From assembly GCA_002868985.1 (NCBI GenBank), contig PKTV01000336.1, positions 1 to 11,001 of the forward strand: a stretch of 11,001 nucleotides of DNA, given 5' to 3'. Made by a program: the position numbers and the translations under genes. Positions 1 through 7,034 of this stretch are shown piece after piece. Below the pieces are notes generated by a model that saw nothing but the letters and a program-made list of their open reading frames with translations, did no database searches and was not told where the DNA came from. This DNA is from Desulfobacteraceae bacterium (GTDB lineage: Bacteria > Desulfobacterota > Desulfobacteria > Desulfobacterales > UBA11574). The stretch's first letter is position 1. Each line of letters opens with the position of its first letter.

Positions 1-1387
1 CAAAGTGGCCGGAGTTATCGCTGCGTTTAAAAAGTTTTGTGTCATTACCGGTGGTCCGGGAACCGGCAAAACTTTCACGACGGCAAAAATTCTCGCTCTT
101 CTTTTAGAGCTATCCCGAAAAGATAAACTCAGCATTTTGATCGCTGCGCCCACAGGAAAAGCAGCGGCGAGGATCGGTGAATCAATTAAAGCTGCAAAAA
201 AAACACTCAACTGCAGCGATGATATTATTGATGCCATACCTTCCGAGACATACACGATTCACAGAATGCTGAAAACAATTCCTGGTTCCCCATATTTTTA
301 CCATAATGCTGAAAATCCTCTCACTGCCGACATCGTAGTGGTGGATGAAGTTTCAATGGTGGATCTTGCGTTGATGTCCAAACTCCTTTCAGCTGTGAAA
401 AATGATGCCAGAATCATACTCATTGGAGACAGGGATCAGCTTGCTTCAGTGGAAGCAGGTTTTGTAATGTCAGATATCTGTGACAGGGACAATGTCCACT
501 TATTTTCAGAATATTTTTACAAACAGTTTGAGAAGCTAACCCGGTGTAAAATGGAAGTCCCGAGTAAGAAACTTAAAGACAATCCGGGCCTTTATGACTG
601 CATGGTTGTTCTAAAAAAGAGTTATCGATTTACAGATACCAGTGGAATTGGAGAATGCAGCCGAGCTGTAAATAACGGCAAATTTGATGAAACTTTCTCA
701 ACCTTTAAAAGCAATCCGGATCAAATCGATTGGAAAAAGATCTCAGGCCCTAACGATCTTTCAATGGCCCTGTCAAAAGAAGTCATCAATGGATATTCAG
801 ATTATCTTAATTGCCATGATCCTCACAGAGTACTTGAGCTGTTTAATCGATTTAGAATACTCTGTGCCGTCAAATTTGGCGCATTGGGTGTTATTGAAAT
901 AAACAGATTGACGGAGGAAATATTAAACCGGAACGGCTTTATCGAACTCGATAATTTATCAACCTATCCATGGTACAGAGGAAGACCTGTTCTGATTACG
1001 CGTAACGATTACAACCTGGAACTTTTTAATGGAGATATCGGAATTACCATGCCAGAACCGGATTCAAAAAGCAAAGATTTGTATGTTTACTTTTCAGGTG
1101 TCGCCGGTAAACCCAGGCGGTTTTTTCCACATCGGCTTCCGGAACACGAAACAGCTTATGCAATGACTGTTCACAAAAGTCAGGGGTCAGAGTTTGAGAT
1201 GGTCCTTCTTATTTTACCGAACCAAGATTATCCTGTATTAACTCGTGAACTGCTTTACACAGGAATTACCAGAGCCAAAAATCATATTTCGATTTGGGGT
1301 AGGGAAGAGATCATTAAAAGCACCATATTGCGTAAAATTAACCGTAACTCAGGGTTGAAGGATGCGTTGTGGGAAGAAACAGATTAA
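1..1387 (+). CDS. recD: RecD, exodeoxyribonuclease V alpha subunit (5'-truncated by window edge)
   Basis: RecD is the 5'-3' helicase subunit of RecBCD, which processes double-strand DNA ends for recombinational repair. The reading frame is open to the left edge, so the GTG at base 5 is an internal Val codon and not the start. About 460 residues are present, against roughly 600 for E. coli RecD, so the N-terminal domain lies outside the window. Counting from base 5, Walker A GGPGTGKT is at residues 16-23, the Walker B region VVVDEVSMVD at 111-120, and GDRDQLASVEAG (motif III) at 141-152. SYRF follows at about 206-209 and FNGDIGI at 341-347. The C-terminal UvrD-like part has YAMTVHKSQGSEF at 385-397 and LLYTGITRAKN (motif VI) at 416-426. 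The C-terminus and TAA stop are intact. The motif spacing fits RecBCD-type RecD better than the longer RecD2. The recB and recC partners would be expected upstream, outside the window. Confidence 0.93.
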   Translation, partial: KVAGVIAAFKKFCVITGGPGTGKTFTTAKILALLLELSRKDKLSILIAAPTGKAAARIGESIKAAKKTLNCSDDIIDAIPSETYTIHRMLKTIPGSPYFYHNAENPLTADIVVVDEVSMVDLALMSKLLSAVKNDARIILIGDRDQLASVEAGFVMSDICDRDNVHLFSEYFYKQFEKLTRCKMEVPSKKLKDNPGLYDCMVVLKKSYRFTDTSGIGECSRAVNNGKFDETFSTFKSNPDQIDWKKISGPNDLSMALSKEVINGYSDYLNCHDPHRVLELFNRFRILCAVKFGALGVIEINRLTEEILNRNGFIELDNLSTYPWYRGRPVLITRNDYNLELFNGDIGITMPEPDSKSKDLYVYFSGVAGKPRRFFPHRLPEHETAYAMTVHKSQGSEFEMVLLILPNQDYPVLTRELLYTGITRAKNHISIWGREEIIKSTILRKINRNSGLKDALWEETD

Positions 1388-1431
1388 GTGAACTAAATTT
1401 GATGGTTTTGTAAAAAGCCGAAATAGTCGTC

Positions 1432-1451
1432 ACTCCCACGAAGGCGGGAGT
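1432..1451. repeat. Short GC-rich hairpin, REP-like dispersed repeat candidate
   Basis: In the 115-bp gap between recD and fabH, ACTCCCAC (1432-1439) and GCGGGAGT (1444-1451) pair with one A-C mismatch around a GAAG loop. The flanks are AT-rich, with TTTTGTAAAAAG upstream. It resembles the 'CTCCCGCGAAGGCGGGAG' type of short intergenic palindrome that I recall as common in Desulfobacterales genomes; that link is recollection and was not searched. There is no U-tract after the stem, so an intrinsic terminator is unlikely. Confidence 0.5.
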
Positions 1452-1502
1452 TAATAATCCAACTCAATTATAAAAATGCCAATACGTTAACAGGGAACCT
1501 CG

Positions 1503-2513
1503 ATGAAAAAAACAATAATAAAAGGAACCGGTCGTTATGTACCGCCACGTATTGTAAAAAACGACGATCTTTCACAATGGATGGATACGTCAGACGAATG
1601 GATTCGACAACGGACCGGAATAGAGCAAAGACACTGGATACCAGAAAACGGCGGCATTGGGTCTTCAGATCTCGGGCTTGAAGCAGCAAGAATCGCCCTT
1701 AAGCGAGCGGAGTGGTCACCTGAAGATATTGATCTCATTATATTCGGAACCTTGAGTCCGGATATCTATTTCCCGGGTTCAGGGTGTATCTTGCAGCATA
1801 AACTCGGGCTTAAAACAACGCCTGCCCTTGATATTCGGCAGCAATGCACAGGGTTTATTTATGGGTTAACCACTGCAGACGCTTTTATTCAAAGCGGGCA
1901 TGCAAATCGAATACTTTTAGTCGGTGCCGAAGTTCATAGCACGGCACTCGACATTTCTACTCGGGGTCGCCATGTGTCGGTCATATTTGGTGACGGTGCA
2001 GGTGCCGCCTGTTTAGAGGGAGTTGAAACCGAGGAATCTGTGGGTGTGTTAGCCTCTGTACTTCACGCCCAGGGAGAACTGTCAAATGCCCTTATGATGG
2101 AACTGCCGTCTCACAAAATGAGCCCATTCTTAAGCAAAGAAATGTTGAAAGAAAGCCGCCATTACCCGGTGATGGATGGCAGGCTGGTTTTTAAAATCGC
2201 GGTGAAAAGACTTTCACATGTAACCAAAGAGGTTTTGCAAAAAGCGAATCTTTCATTGGATGATGTCGACCTTTTCATTCCTCATCAGGCCAATCTTCGT
2301 ATCAACGAAGCATTTGCAAATCTGATGAATGTATCTCCGGAAAAAGTGTTTAACAATATTCAGCGATATGGAAATACAACAGCAGCGAGCATACCCATCG
2401 CATTGGATGAAGCCCTTGAGAAGAACCGTATCGGCAAGGGCAGCACGGTTGTTTTTCTGGCACTGGGTGCAGGATTGACATGGGGAGCAGTAATTTATCG
2501 ATTCGCAGAATAA
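1503..2513 (+). CDS. fabH: 3-oxoacyl-ACP synthase III (FabH / KASIII family)
   Basis: FabH-family enzymes condense an acyl-CoA primer with malonyl-ACP to start fatty-acid chains; some relatives serve secondary metabolism. At 336 residues it has the normal family length. It opens with DEWIRQRTGI at 31-40, whose Trp33 and Arg37 match the CoA-binding Trp and Arg of E. coli FabH. The catalytic triad is complete: Cys115 in IRQQCTGFIYGL, His261 in PHQANLRI and Asn291 in YGNTTAAS. The nucleotide-side loop IFGDGAGA is at 161-168, and the C-terminal LGAGLTWGA is intact. ATG 1503 is preceded by a modest AGGGA ribosome-binding site. The gene stands alone, without acpP, fabD, fabG or plsX beside it, so it may be an extra paralogue rather than the only initiating synthase. 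It ends 22 bp from the convergent pgi. Family assignment is firm; the exact primer is not readable from sequence. Confidence 0.92.
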   Translation: MKKTIIKGTGRYVPPRIVKNDDLSQWMDTSDEWIRQRTGIEQRHWIPENGGIGSSDLGLEAARIALKRAEWSPEDIDLIIFGTLSPDIYFPGSGCILQHKLGLKTTPALDIRQQCTGFIYGLTTADAFIQSGHANRILLVGAEVHSTALDISTRGRHVSVIFGDGAGAACLEGVETEESVGVLASVLHAQGELSNALMMELPSHKMSPFLSKEMLKESRHYPVMDGRLVFKIAVKRLSHVTKEVLQKANLSLDDVDLFIPHQANLRINEAFANLMNVSPEKVFNNIQRYGNTTAASIPIALDEALEKNRIGKGSTVVFLALGAGLTWGAVIYRFAE

Positions 2514-2535
2514 AAACGTTTAACTTGTGACATTC

Positions 2536-4158
2536 TCAAAGGCCATCAGAAAAAAGGGTATTCAGATAAAATTTGGTGATGGGATCGACATTCTCAAAAG
2601 TGTGTGACTTGTCTTGATTTTTCATGGCCATTTCTTTTCGAATATCTGTGGCTAAGATTTTGCCCAGTTCTACGCCAAATTGATCAAAGGGATTGATGCC
2701 CCAGATAAAGGCTTCAAAAACGGTTTTGGCTTCATAAAAGGCAAGAAGACGACCGATATTTTCAGGAGAGAGATCGTTTAATAGAATGGTTGATGACGGT
2801 CGGTTTCCTGAAAAAGATTTTGCAGGATTTGCGTCTTCCTTCCCTCGGGCAAGGGCGGTGGGCTGTGCAATGAGATTTGACCAGAGTTCCTGATGATTGG
2901 TCACTCCTTTTGATTGGTTTTGATACTGTTTATAATGGGGATGAATGACACCGATAAAATCAATGGGAAAAGGCCTTCCCTGGTGGGCCAACTGAAAGAA
3001 TGAATGCTGCGCATTGGTGCCCGGTTCTCCGAAAATGATACCCCCTGTTGGTTCATCCTGCGAGTTGCCGTCTTCGGTGACGGATTTGCCGTTACTTTCC
3101 ATACTGAGTTGTTGGATATGGGCCGACAGTTTGGAAAGCGGTGATGCATAGGGTATAATGGCTTGTGCCGGATAACTTAAGAAATTGTTGTTCCAAACCG
3201 AAATTAAAGCCGCCACGAGCGGAATATTTTCTCTTTCTGTTGCATGTCGGGCATGCAGATCCATTTCTTCAGCGCCTTTTAAAAACCGTTCGAACCGCTC
3301 ATACCCGAGATAAAGGCTCAACGGCAACCCGCCTACGGCAGAGGTGACACTGTATCTCCCACCAATGAAATCAAACATATGAAATGAGGAAAGGAGCGGA
3401 TTTGCGGGATCATCTCCGGGAGACCCCTTGCTGGTCACCGTTACAAAGTGTTTGGCGGGATCAAGCCCCTTTGCTTCAATAAAAGCGATTACCTGATTGG
3501 TATTGGCCATGGTTTCCGCCGTGGTATAGCTTTTTGAAATGACTATCCAAAGGGTTCTTTCAATATCAATGACGGATACAATTTTTCCGAAGTTATGGAT
3601 ATCGACATTGGAAAGAAACATCATCTTCATATTCTTGTCCGCCATCGCATGGAGTGCATTGGCAACGAACTCGGTCCCAAGGTATGATCCTCCGATTCCG
3701 ATAACAACCACGGTATTAAATGGTTTTCCAGTGGATCCGGTGATTTTTCCCTCATGAATGGTTGAAACGAATGCTTTAATGTCTTTTCGAACTTTACGTA
3801 TCGAAGGCATGACGTCTTTACCGTCGACAAAAACAGGATCATCGGAAAAATTTCTTGTGGCCGTGTGAAGTGCCGGCCGATTTTCCGTGACATTGACTTT
3901 TTTACCGCTGACCATATCGTCAAACCGTTGCTTTAGCTTTCTAAATTCAGCCAATTCGATCAAGTGATCCATAGTTTTCTCGTCGACTCTCTGACGGGAA
4001 AAATCATAAAAAATACCGGAAGATTTTAAAGAAAATTTTTCAAGACGGTTGTTGTCCGTAAGCAGGTGTTTTAAATGTTTTTCAGGTAAATTCATAATAT
4101 CGGCATGTTGTATCAACCGATTCCAGGTCGGATTTTCATTATGCTTGGGCTGGGTCAT
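2536..4158 (-). CDS. pgi: Glucose-6-phosphate isomerase
   Basis: Pgi interconverts glucose 6-phosphate and fructose 6-phosphate in glycolysis and gluconeogenesis in the cytoplasm. The protein has 540 residues, close to the 549 of E. coli. It carries two SIS-type sugar-phosphate lobes: the first has IGIGGSYLGTEFVANAL (from residue 153) and ISKSYTTAETMANTN (from 207). Family signature 1 is DFIGGRYSVTSAVGG (263-277), including Arg268. The catalytic Glu354 lies in LSMESNGKS, His385 in NAQHSFFQLAHQG, and the ring-opening region Lys500 in signature 2, GINPFDQFGVELGK. All expected active-site residues are present. ATG 4158 has a strong GGAGG Shine-Dalgarno 5 bases upstream (complement of 4164-4168). 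The small cysteine-rich gene ends only 24 bp upstream on the same strand, so the two are probably co-transcribed. The 3' end converges on fabH with a 22-bp gap and no clear terminator. Confidence 0.97.
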   Translation of the reverse strand: MTQPKHNENPTWNRLIQHADIMNLPEKHLKHLLTDNNRLEKFSLKSSGIFYDFSRQRVDEKTMDHLIELAEFRKLKQRFDDMVSGKKVNVTENRPALHTATRNFSDDPVFVDGKDVMPSIRKVRKDIKAFVSTIHEGKITGSTGKPFNTVVVIGIGGSYLGTEFVANALHAMADKNMKMMFLSNVDIHNFGKIVSVIDIERTLWIVISKSYTTAETMANTNQVIAFIEAKGLDPAKHFVTVTSKGSPGDDPANPLLSSFHMFDFIGGRYSVTSAVGGLPLSLYLGYERFERFLKGAEEMDLHARHATERENIPLVAALISVWNNNFLSYPAQAIIPYASPLSKLSAHIQQLSMESNGKSVTEDGNSQDEPTGGIIFGEPGTNAQHSFFQLAHQGRPFPIDFIGVIHPHYKQYQNQSKGVTNHQELWSNLIAQPTALARGKEDANPAKSFSGNRPSSTILLNDLSPENIGRLLAFYEAKTVFEAFIWGINPFDQFGVELGKILATDIRKEMAMKNQDKSHTFENVDPITKFYLNTLFSDGL

Positions 4159-4182
4159 ATGGTCCTCCGGTAGATGATCGAA

Positions 4183-4383
4183 CTAACTTCGCCTCGAACA
4201 GGAGACAACCTCGGACAAAACAGTGTGTATCTTGTCCAAAACTTGACAATCGTCTTCACATCCTGGGAAATCCCTTCTATGTACACACTCTTTACAAGGA
4301 CTTTTAGTAAGATAACCGATTTCGAAATCGAATCTGTATTTAACATTTGTAGAGGGTAAATATTTTATAAATTTAGGAATCAT
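4183..4383 (-). CDS. Small cysteine-rich protein of unknown function, upstream of pgi
   Basis: I do not recognise a characterised family. From ATG 4383 the product has 66 residues. It has a short basic and aromatic N-terminus, then FEIGYLTKSPCKEC and a C-terminal SCSRRS. The cysteines form C-x2-C-x8-C-x3-C, followed by a fifth Cys 16 residues later, close to the C-terminus. This layout suggests a small zinc- or Fe-S-binding knuckle. I have an unverified impression that similar short proteins occur in Desulfobacterota. It is likely real: the frame is compact, the cysteines are dense and regularly spaced, and it lies 24 bp before pgi on the same strand. The start is uncertain. GTG 4416 (77 residues) and ATG 4404 (73 residues) are in frame, but GTG 4416 abuts a terminator-like hairpin (4420-4451), which favours a downstream start. 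No start has a clear Shine-Dalgarno. There is no signal peptide or membrane segment. Confidence 0.66.
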   Translation of the reverse strand: MIPKFIKYLPSTNVKYRFDFEIGYLTKSPCKECVHRRDFPGCEDDCQVLDKIHTVLSEVVSCSRRS

Positions 4384-4419
4384 AACTTTCGAATACCATA
4401 TCATCTCTATCAGCACAAG

Positions 4420-4451
4420 AAAAACCCATCCATTGAGATTGACGGGTTTTT
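4420..4451 (-). terminator. Terminator-like hairpin, T-tracts on both strands
   Basis: AAAAACCC (4420-4427) pairs perfectly with GGGTTTTT (4444-4451). After one A-C mismatch, TC (4429-4430) pairs with GA (4441-4442) around a loop of about 10 nt. The A/T ends give a U-tract on either strand, so it could stop transcription in both directions. On the - strand it lies downstream of the coiled-coil gene (stop at 4554) and just before the cysteine-rich gene. The expected reading is that it terminates the former and that the cysteine-rich gene plus pgi start from their own promoter. Confidence 0.6.
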
Positions 4452-4553
4452 ATAAAAAAACGATGAAATTTATATATCTTATAAAAGGACTTGATGGCCA
4501 GCTTCGATGTATCGAACAACACCCTAATTGATTAATATTGTTCGTCGTATAGG

Positions 4554-4742
4554 TTATTTGTGCTGGTGATCTTTTTTACCCTCAAGAATCGCATGCATAC
4601 GATCCCGTTCGGCCTTTGTTTTGCGGAGCTGATCTTTGATTTTAGCTTGTTTTTCAAAGGGGATGCTCTTTATTTTTTTCTCCAGCCTTTCCACCTCTTT
4701 CATCAATCGATAAAGCTCTTGTGCAATCATTCGAATCGGCAT
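4554..4742 (-). CDS. Small charged coiled-coil protein, conserved-hypothetical type
   Basis: The product has 62 residues and I know no characterised function for it. After a short N-terminus (MPIRMIAQELYRL) almost the whole chain is predicted helical and highly charged. Leucines, isoleucines and alanines are spaced in heptads: YRLMKEVERLEKKIKSI, then a break at PFEK, then KIKDQLRKTKAERDRMHAILEG. This reads as two antiparallel or dimerising coiled-coil helices. It ends in a Lys/His-rich tail (KKDHQHK). No signal peptide, membrane segment or cysteine is present. The composition and helical periodicity argue that it is a real gene rather than a shadow, and nothing competes on the opposite strand. 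The Shine-Dalgarno before ATG 4742 is weak (an AGG about 13 bases upstream). It runs in the same direction as the pgi-side genes, separated from them by the hairpin at 4420-4451. A role as a small scaffold or nucleic-acid-associated protein is only a guess. Confidence 0.62.
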   Translation of the reverse strand: MPIRMIAQELYRLMKEVERLEKKIKSIPFEKQAKIKDQLRKTKAERDRMHAILEGKKDHQHK

Positions 4743-4766
4743 GGCATATATGGACCTATGTTGAGA

Positions 4767-4930
4767 GGTTCAAGGTTCACGGTTTCAGGTTGAAGGTCAC
4801 TATTTTGTGAGATAGTAAGAAGGTTAGAACGTATGAAGGTCGGCAATCCCCGTTATTTCCAAACTTCTGATCTTTTTTCTTCCGGCCTTCTGTCCCTATA
4901 TTATAACCCTTGAACTTTGAACCCTGAACC
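4767..4930. repeat. Inverted GGTTCA-type repeat element with nested inner arms
   Basis: GGTTCAAGGTTCA at 4767-4779 recurs in inverted orientation at 4918-4930 (12 of 13 positions identical). Each copy is itself two GGTTCA units in tandem, and degenerate further units follow (CGGTTTCAGGTTGAAGG to 4796; AACCCTTGAAC before 4918). An inner inverted pair, GAAGGTCGG (4835-4843) and CCGGCCTTC (4882-4890), matches at 8 of 9 positions. The whole ~165-bp block is non-coding and fills most of the 4743-5046 gap. It looks like a decayed dispersed intergenic repeat. No transposase or clear target duplication was seen. Confidence 0.6.
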
Positions 4931-4960
4931 ACTTAACCTGAGTGGTATTATTTTTAGGCT

Positions 4961-4999
4961 TTGCATAAATTTTTATTTTTGTGATATTTATTATATGAT
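4961..4999 (+). promoter_or_regulatory. Weak candidate promoter for ispF-cysS
   Basis: The AT-rich stretch before ispF contains TATGAT at 4994-4999, which matches the -10 consensus at 5 of 6 positions. A weak TTGCAT (4961-4966) lies further upstream at a poor spacing for a -35 box. Initiation near 5006 would leave a leader of about 40 nt before the chosen ATG 5047. The assignment rests mainly on the -10 match and its position. Confidence 0.25.
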
Positions 5000-5046
5000 A
5001 TATGAACGATTTTCAATATGGTAATAATAGAAATTTGCGGGGAAAT

Positions 5047-5514
5047 ATGCGTATCGGTATAGGATATGATGTTCATCGGTTGGTTGAAGGGCGAAAGCTA
5101 GTATTAGGCGGAGTCACCATTCCTTTTGAAAAAGGTTTGCTTGGGCATTCTGATGCTGATGTCCTTATTCATGCCGTGTGTGACGCACTGTTGGGGGCAG
5201 CCGGTTTGGGTGATCTTGGTTTGCATTTTCCGGATACCGATCCAAAATTAAAAGATATCTCCAGCATGACAATTCTCTCAAAAACGCATAATTTCTTGAA
5301 AGATAAAGGCTTTAGGGTCATCAATTTAGATTCAACTATTATGACCGAAGCACCTAAAATTACATCTTTTAAAGCAATAATGGAAAAAAATATTGCAAGA
5401 ACAATTGAAATTGAACCGGAGTGTGTTAATGTTAAAGCAACGACATTAGAAACTCTTGGAATGATAGGGAAGGGGGAGGGTATTGCCGCCTTATGCATCG
5501 CACTCATTGAGTAA
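5047..5514 (+). CDS. ispF: 2-C-methyl-D-erythritol 2,4-cyclodiphosphate synthase
   Basis: IspF cyclises CDP-methylerythritol 2-phosphate to MEcPP, releasing CMP, in the MEP isoprenoid pathway; it works as a trimer with divalent metal. From ATG 5047 the protein has 155 residues (E. coli about 159). It begins MRIGIGYDVHRL, with metal ligands Asp8 and His10. Next come LLGHSDADVLIHAVCDALLGA with His34 and the third metal ligand His42, then HFPDTDP at 60-66. The C-terminal signature KATTLETLGMIGKGEGIAA (130-148) carries the conserved Thr and Glu135. An in-frame ATG at 5002 would add 15 non-conserved residues. I prefer 5047 because it gives the family N-terminus and has GGGGAAAT directly upstream. 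cysS starts 53 bp downstream on the same strand, and the two are probably one transcript, an arrangement seen in other bacteria. Confidence 0.96.
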   Translation: MRIGIGYDVHRLVEGRKLVLGGVTIPFEKGLLGHSDADVLIHAVCDALLGAAGLGDLGLHFPDTDPKLKDISSMTILSKTHNFLKDKGFRVINLDSTIMTEAPKITSFKAIMEKNIARTIEIEPECVNVKATTLETLGMIGKGEGIAALCIALIE

Positions 5515-5520
5515 AATCGC

Positions 5521-5544
5521 AACTTGAAACCGTAAACTCAAGTT
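5521..5544. repeat. Short hairpin related to the GGTTCA repeat, between ispF and cysS
   Basis: AACTTGA (5521-5527) pairs exactly with TCAAGTT (5538-5544) around a 10-nt loop. Bases 5521-5538 also match the reverse complement of 4774-4791 in the upstream repeat block at 15 of 18 positions, sharing the core TGAAACCGT. It is therefore probably another, degenerate member of that repeat family, lying just after the ispF stop. No U-tract follows, so read-through into cysS is expected. Confidence 0.45.
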
Positions 5545-5567
5545 AAAACAAATACGGATATAAAACA

Positions 5568-7022
5568 ATGTCACTTCGCGTTTTTAATACACTGAACAGA
5601 AAAAAAGAGGTTTTTAAGCCTTTAGACCGCGGAAAAGTCCGAATGTATGTTTGCGGCCCCACGGTATATGATTCCTGCCATATTGGGCATGCAAGGTCTG
5701 TGATCGTTTTTGATGTTATCGCCCGATATCTGAAAGAAATAGGCTATAAGGTGATATATGTCAGAAATTTCACCGACGTAGATGATAAAATCATCGACAA
5801 GGCAAATCAACTCGGTATTGACTCAACGGCAGTCGCGGAAAGATTCATCAAAGAATTTTATGATGACATGGATGCCCTGAATGTTGAGAGAGCGACCATA
5901 GAGCCCAAGGCTACCGATCATATCACACAGATCATTCAATTCATTGAAAAGTTAATTGAAGGGGGATTTGCATACCGGGTAGAAGGTGATGTGTATTTTT
6001 CCGTTGAAAAGTTCGAAGAATACGGAAAGCTTTCCGGCCGCAAACTGGACGAAATGGAAGCCGGCGCCAGAATCGATATCGATGAAAGAAAGAGCAATCC
6101 TTTTGATTTTGTCTTATGGAAATCCGCCAAACCCGGCGAACCCCACTGGGAGAGTCCATGGGGCATGGGACGGCCCGGATGGCACATAGAGTGTTCGGCC
6201 ATGAGCAGCGAATATCTGGGGGCAACCTTTGACATTCATGGCGGCGGCAAAGATCTGTGCTTTCCACATCATGAGAATGAAATCGCCCAATCGGAAAGTA
6301 TTTCCGGAAAACCGTTTGTCAAATACTGGATACACAACGGCTTTGTAAATATAAATCAGGAAAAAATGTCGAAGTCTTTGGGCAATTTTTTGATGATTAA
6401 AGATATTTTGAAAACATATCATCCGGAAGTTGTGCGTCTTTTTCTTCTTTCCAATCATTATCGCAGTCACGTTGACTTTACAGAAAAAGCAATGGACGAA
6501 TCCCGCAAGAGACTTGATAAGATATATGCATTTTTTGCACGAGTCGAGGAGAAAATAGGATCTGTGTCAGACCGAAACATTGAGCCTGGTGATTGTTGGC
6601 AGCAATTTTGTGAGGCAATGGACGACGATTTCAATTCAGCGCTGGGCATCGGCGTTATTTTTGATACGGTTCGCACGGTCAATCGTATGCTGGACCAATA
6701 TGAAAACAGGGGTTCTGAACAGCTTTATTCTTACCAATTAAAGAAAACCATACAAGACGCTCTGGCTGACATTCGGAGAACCGGCAATATTCTCGGGATA
6801 CTACTTGAGAAACCCACTGTATATTTTGATAAACAACAAACACAGGGCCTCGAACAAAAATCCGTTGATCCCACCATGATTGCAAAGATGGTTGAAGAAA
6901 GAAATGCAGCCAGAAAGGCTAAGAATTGGAAAAAGGCCGATCAGATCAGAGATCAGCTTGCTGACATGGATGTTATTCTGGAAGACCGGCCTGATGGAAC
7001 GGTGTGGAAGATCAATAATTAA
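5568..7022 (+). CDS. cysS: Cysteinyl-tRNA synthetase
   Basis: This class I aminoacyl-tRNA synthetase charges tRNA-Cys with cysteine using ATP. At 484 residues it is slightly longer than E. coli CysRS (461). The Rossmann catalytic domain has MYVCGPTVYDSCHIGHARS, with the HIGH motif at 38-41. The zinc site that selects cysteine is complete: Cys29, Cys209 (GWHIECSAMS), His234 and Glu238 (CFPHHENE). KMSKS is at 266-270. The helical-bundle anticodon region follows, and the C-terminal stretch from about 436 (MIAKMVEERNAARKAKNWKKADQIRDQL...) ends in LEDRPDGTVWK, typical of the family. The start ATG 5568 gives the family N-terminus MSLRVFNTLNRKKE; its ribosome-binding site is weak. It follows ispF by 53 bp, and downstream lies the composite repeat at 7035-7145. 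Confidence 0.97.
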   Translation: MSLRVFNTLNRKKEVFKPLDRGKVRMYVCGPTVYDSCHIGHARSVIVFDVIARYLKEIGYKVIYVRNFTDVDDKIIDKANQLGIDSTAVAERFIKEFYDDMDALNVERATIEPKATDHITQIIQFIEKLIEGGFAYRVEGDVYFSVEKFEEYGKLSGRKLDEMEAGARIDIDERKSNPFDFVLWKSAKPGEPHWESPWGMGRPGWHIECSAMSSEYLGATFDIHGGGKDLCFPHHENEIAQSESISGKPFVKYWIHNGFVNINQEKMSKSLGNFLMIKDILKTYHPEVVRLFLLSNHYRSHVDFTEKAMDESRKRLDKIYAFFARVEEKIGSVSDRNIEPGDCWQQFCEAMDDDFNSALGIGVIFDTVRTVNRMLDQYENRGSEQLYSYQLKKTIQDALADIRRTGNILGILLEKPTVYFDKQQTQGLEQKSVDPTMIAKMVEERNAARKAKNWKKADQIRDQLADMDVILEDRPDGTVWKINN

Positions 7023-7034
7023 TGAATTCGTATC

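Noticed and set aside
5..7. GTG at base 5 as the start of the recD-like gene
   Set aside because: The frame is open to the window edge and Walker A lies only 16 residues in, while RecD has a substantial N-terminal domain before it; this is an internal Val codon.
4317..4330. Perfect 14-bp palindrome CGATTTCGAAATCG as an operator
   Set aside because: It lies inside the coding sequence for the FDFEIGY segment; coding constraint plus chance is sufficient.
4174..4359. 61-residue + strand frame
   Set aside because: It is antisense to the cysteine-rich gene, has no recognisable features and no ribosome-binding site.
5002..5046. Upstream ATG 5002 as the ispF start
   Set aside because: The extra 15 residues are not family-like, and ATG 5047 has GGGGAAAT directly upstream and yields the canonical MRIGIGYDVH start.
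5936..6470. Several - strand frames across cysS
   Set aside because: They are shadows of the strongly supported cysS coding frame.
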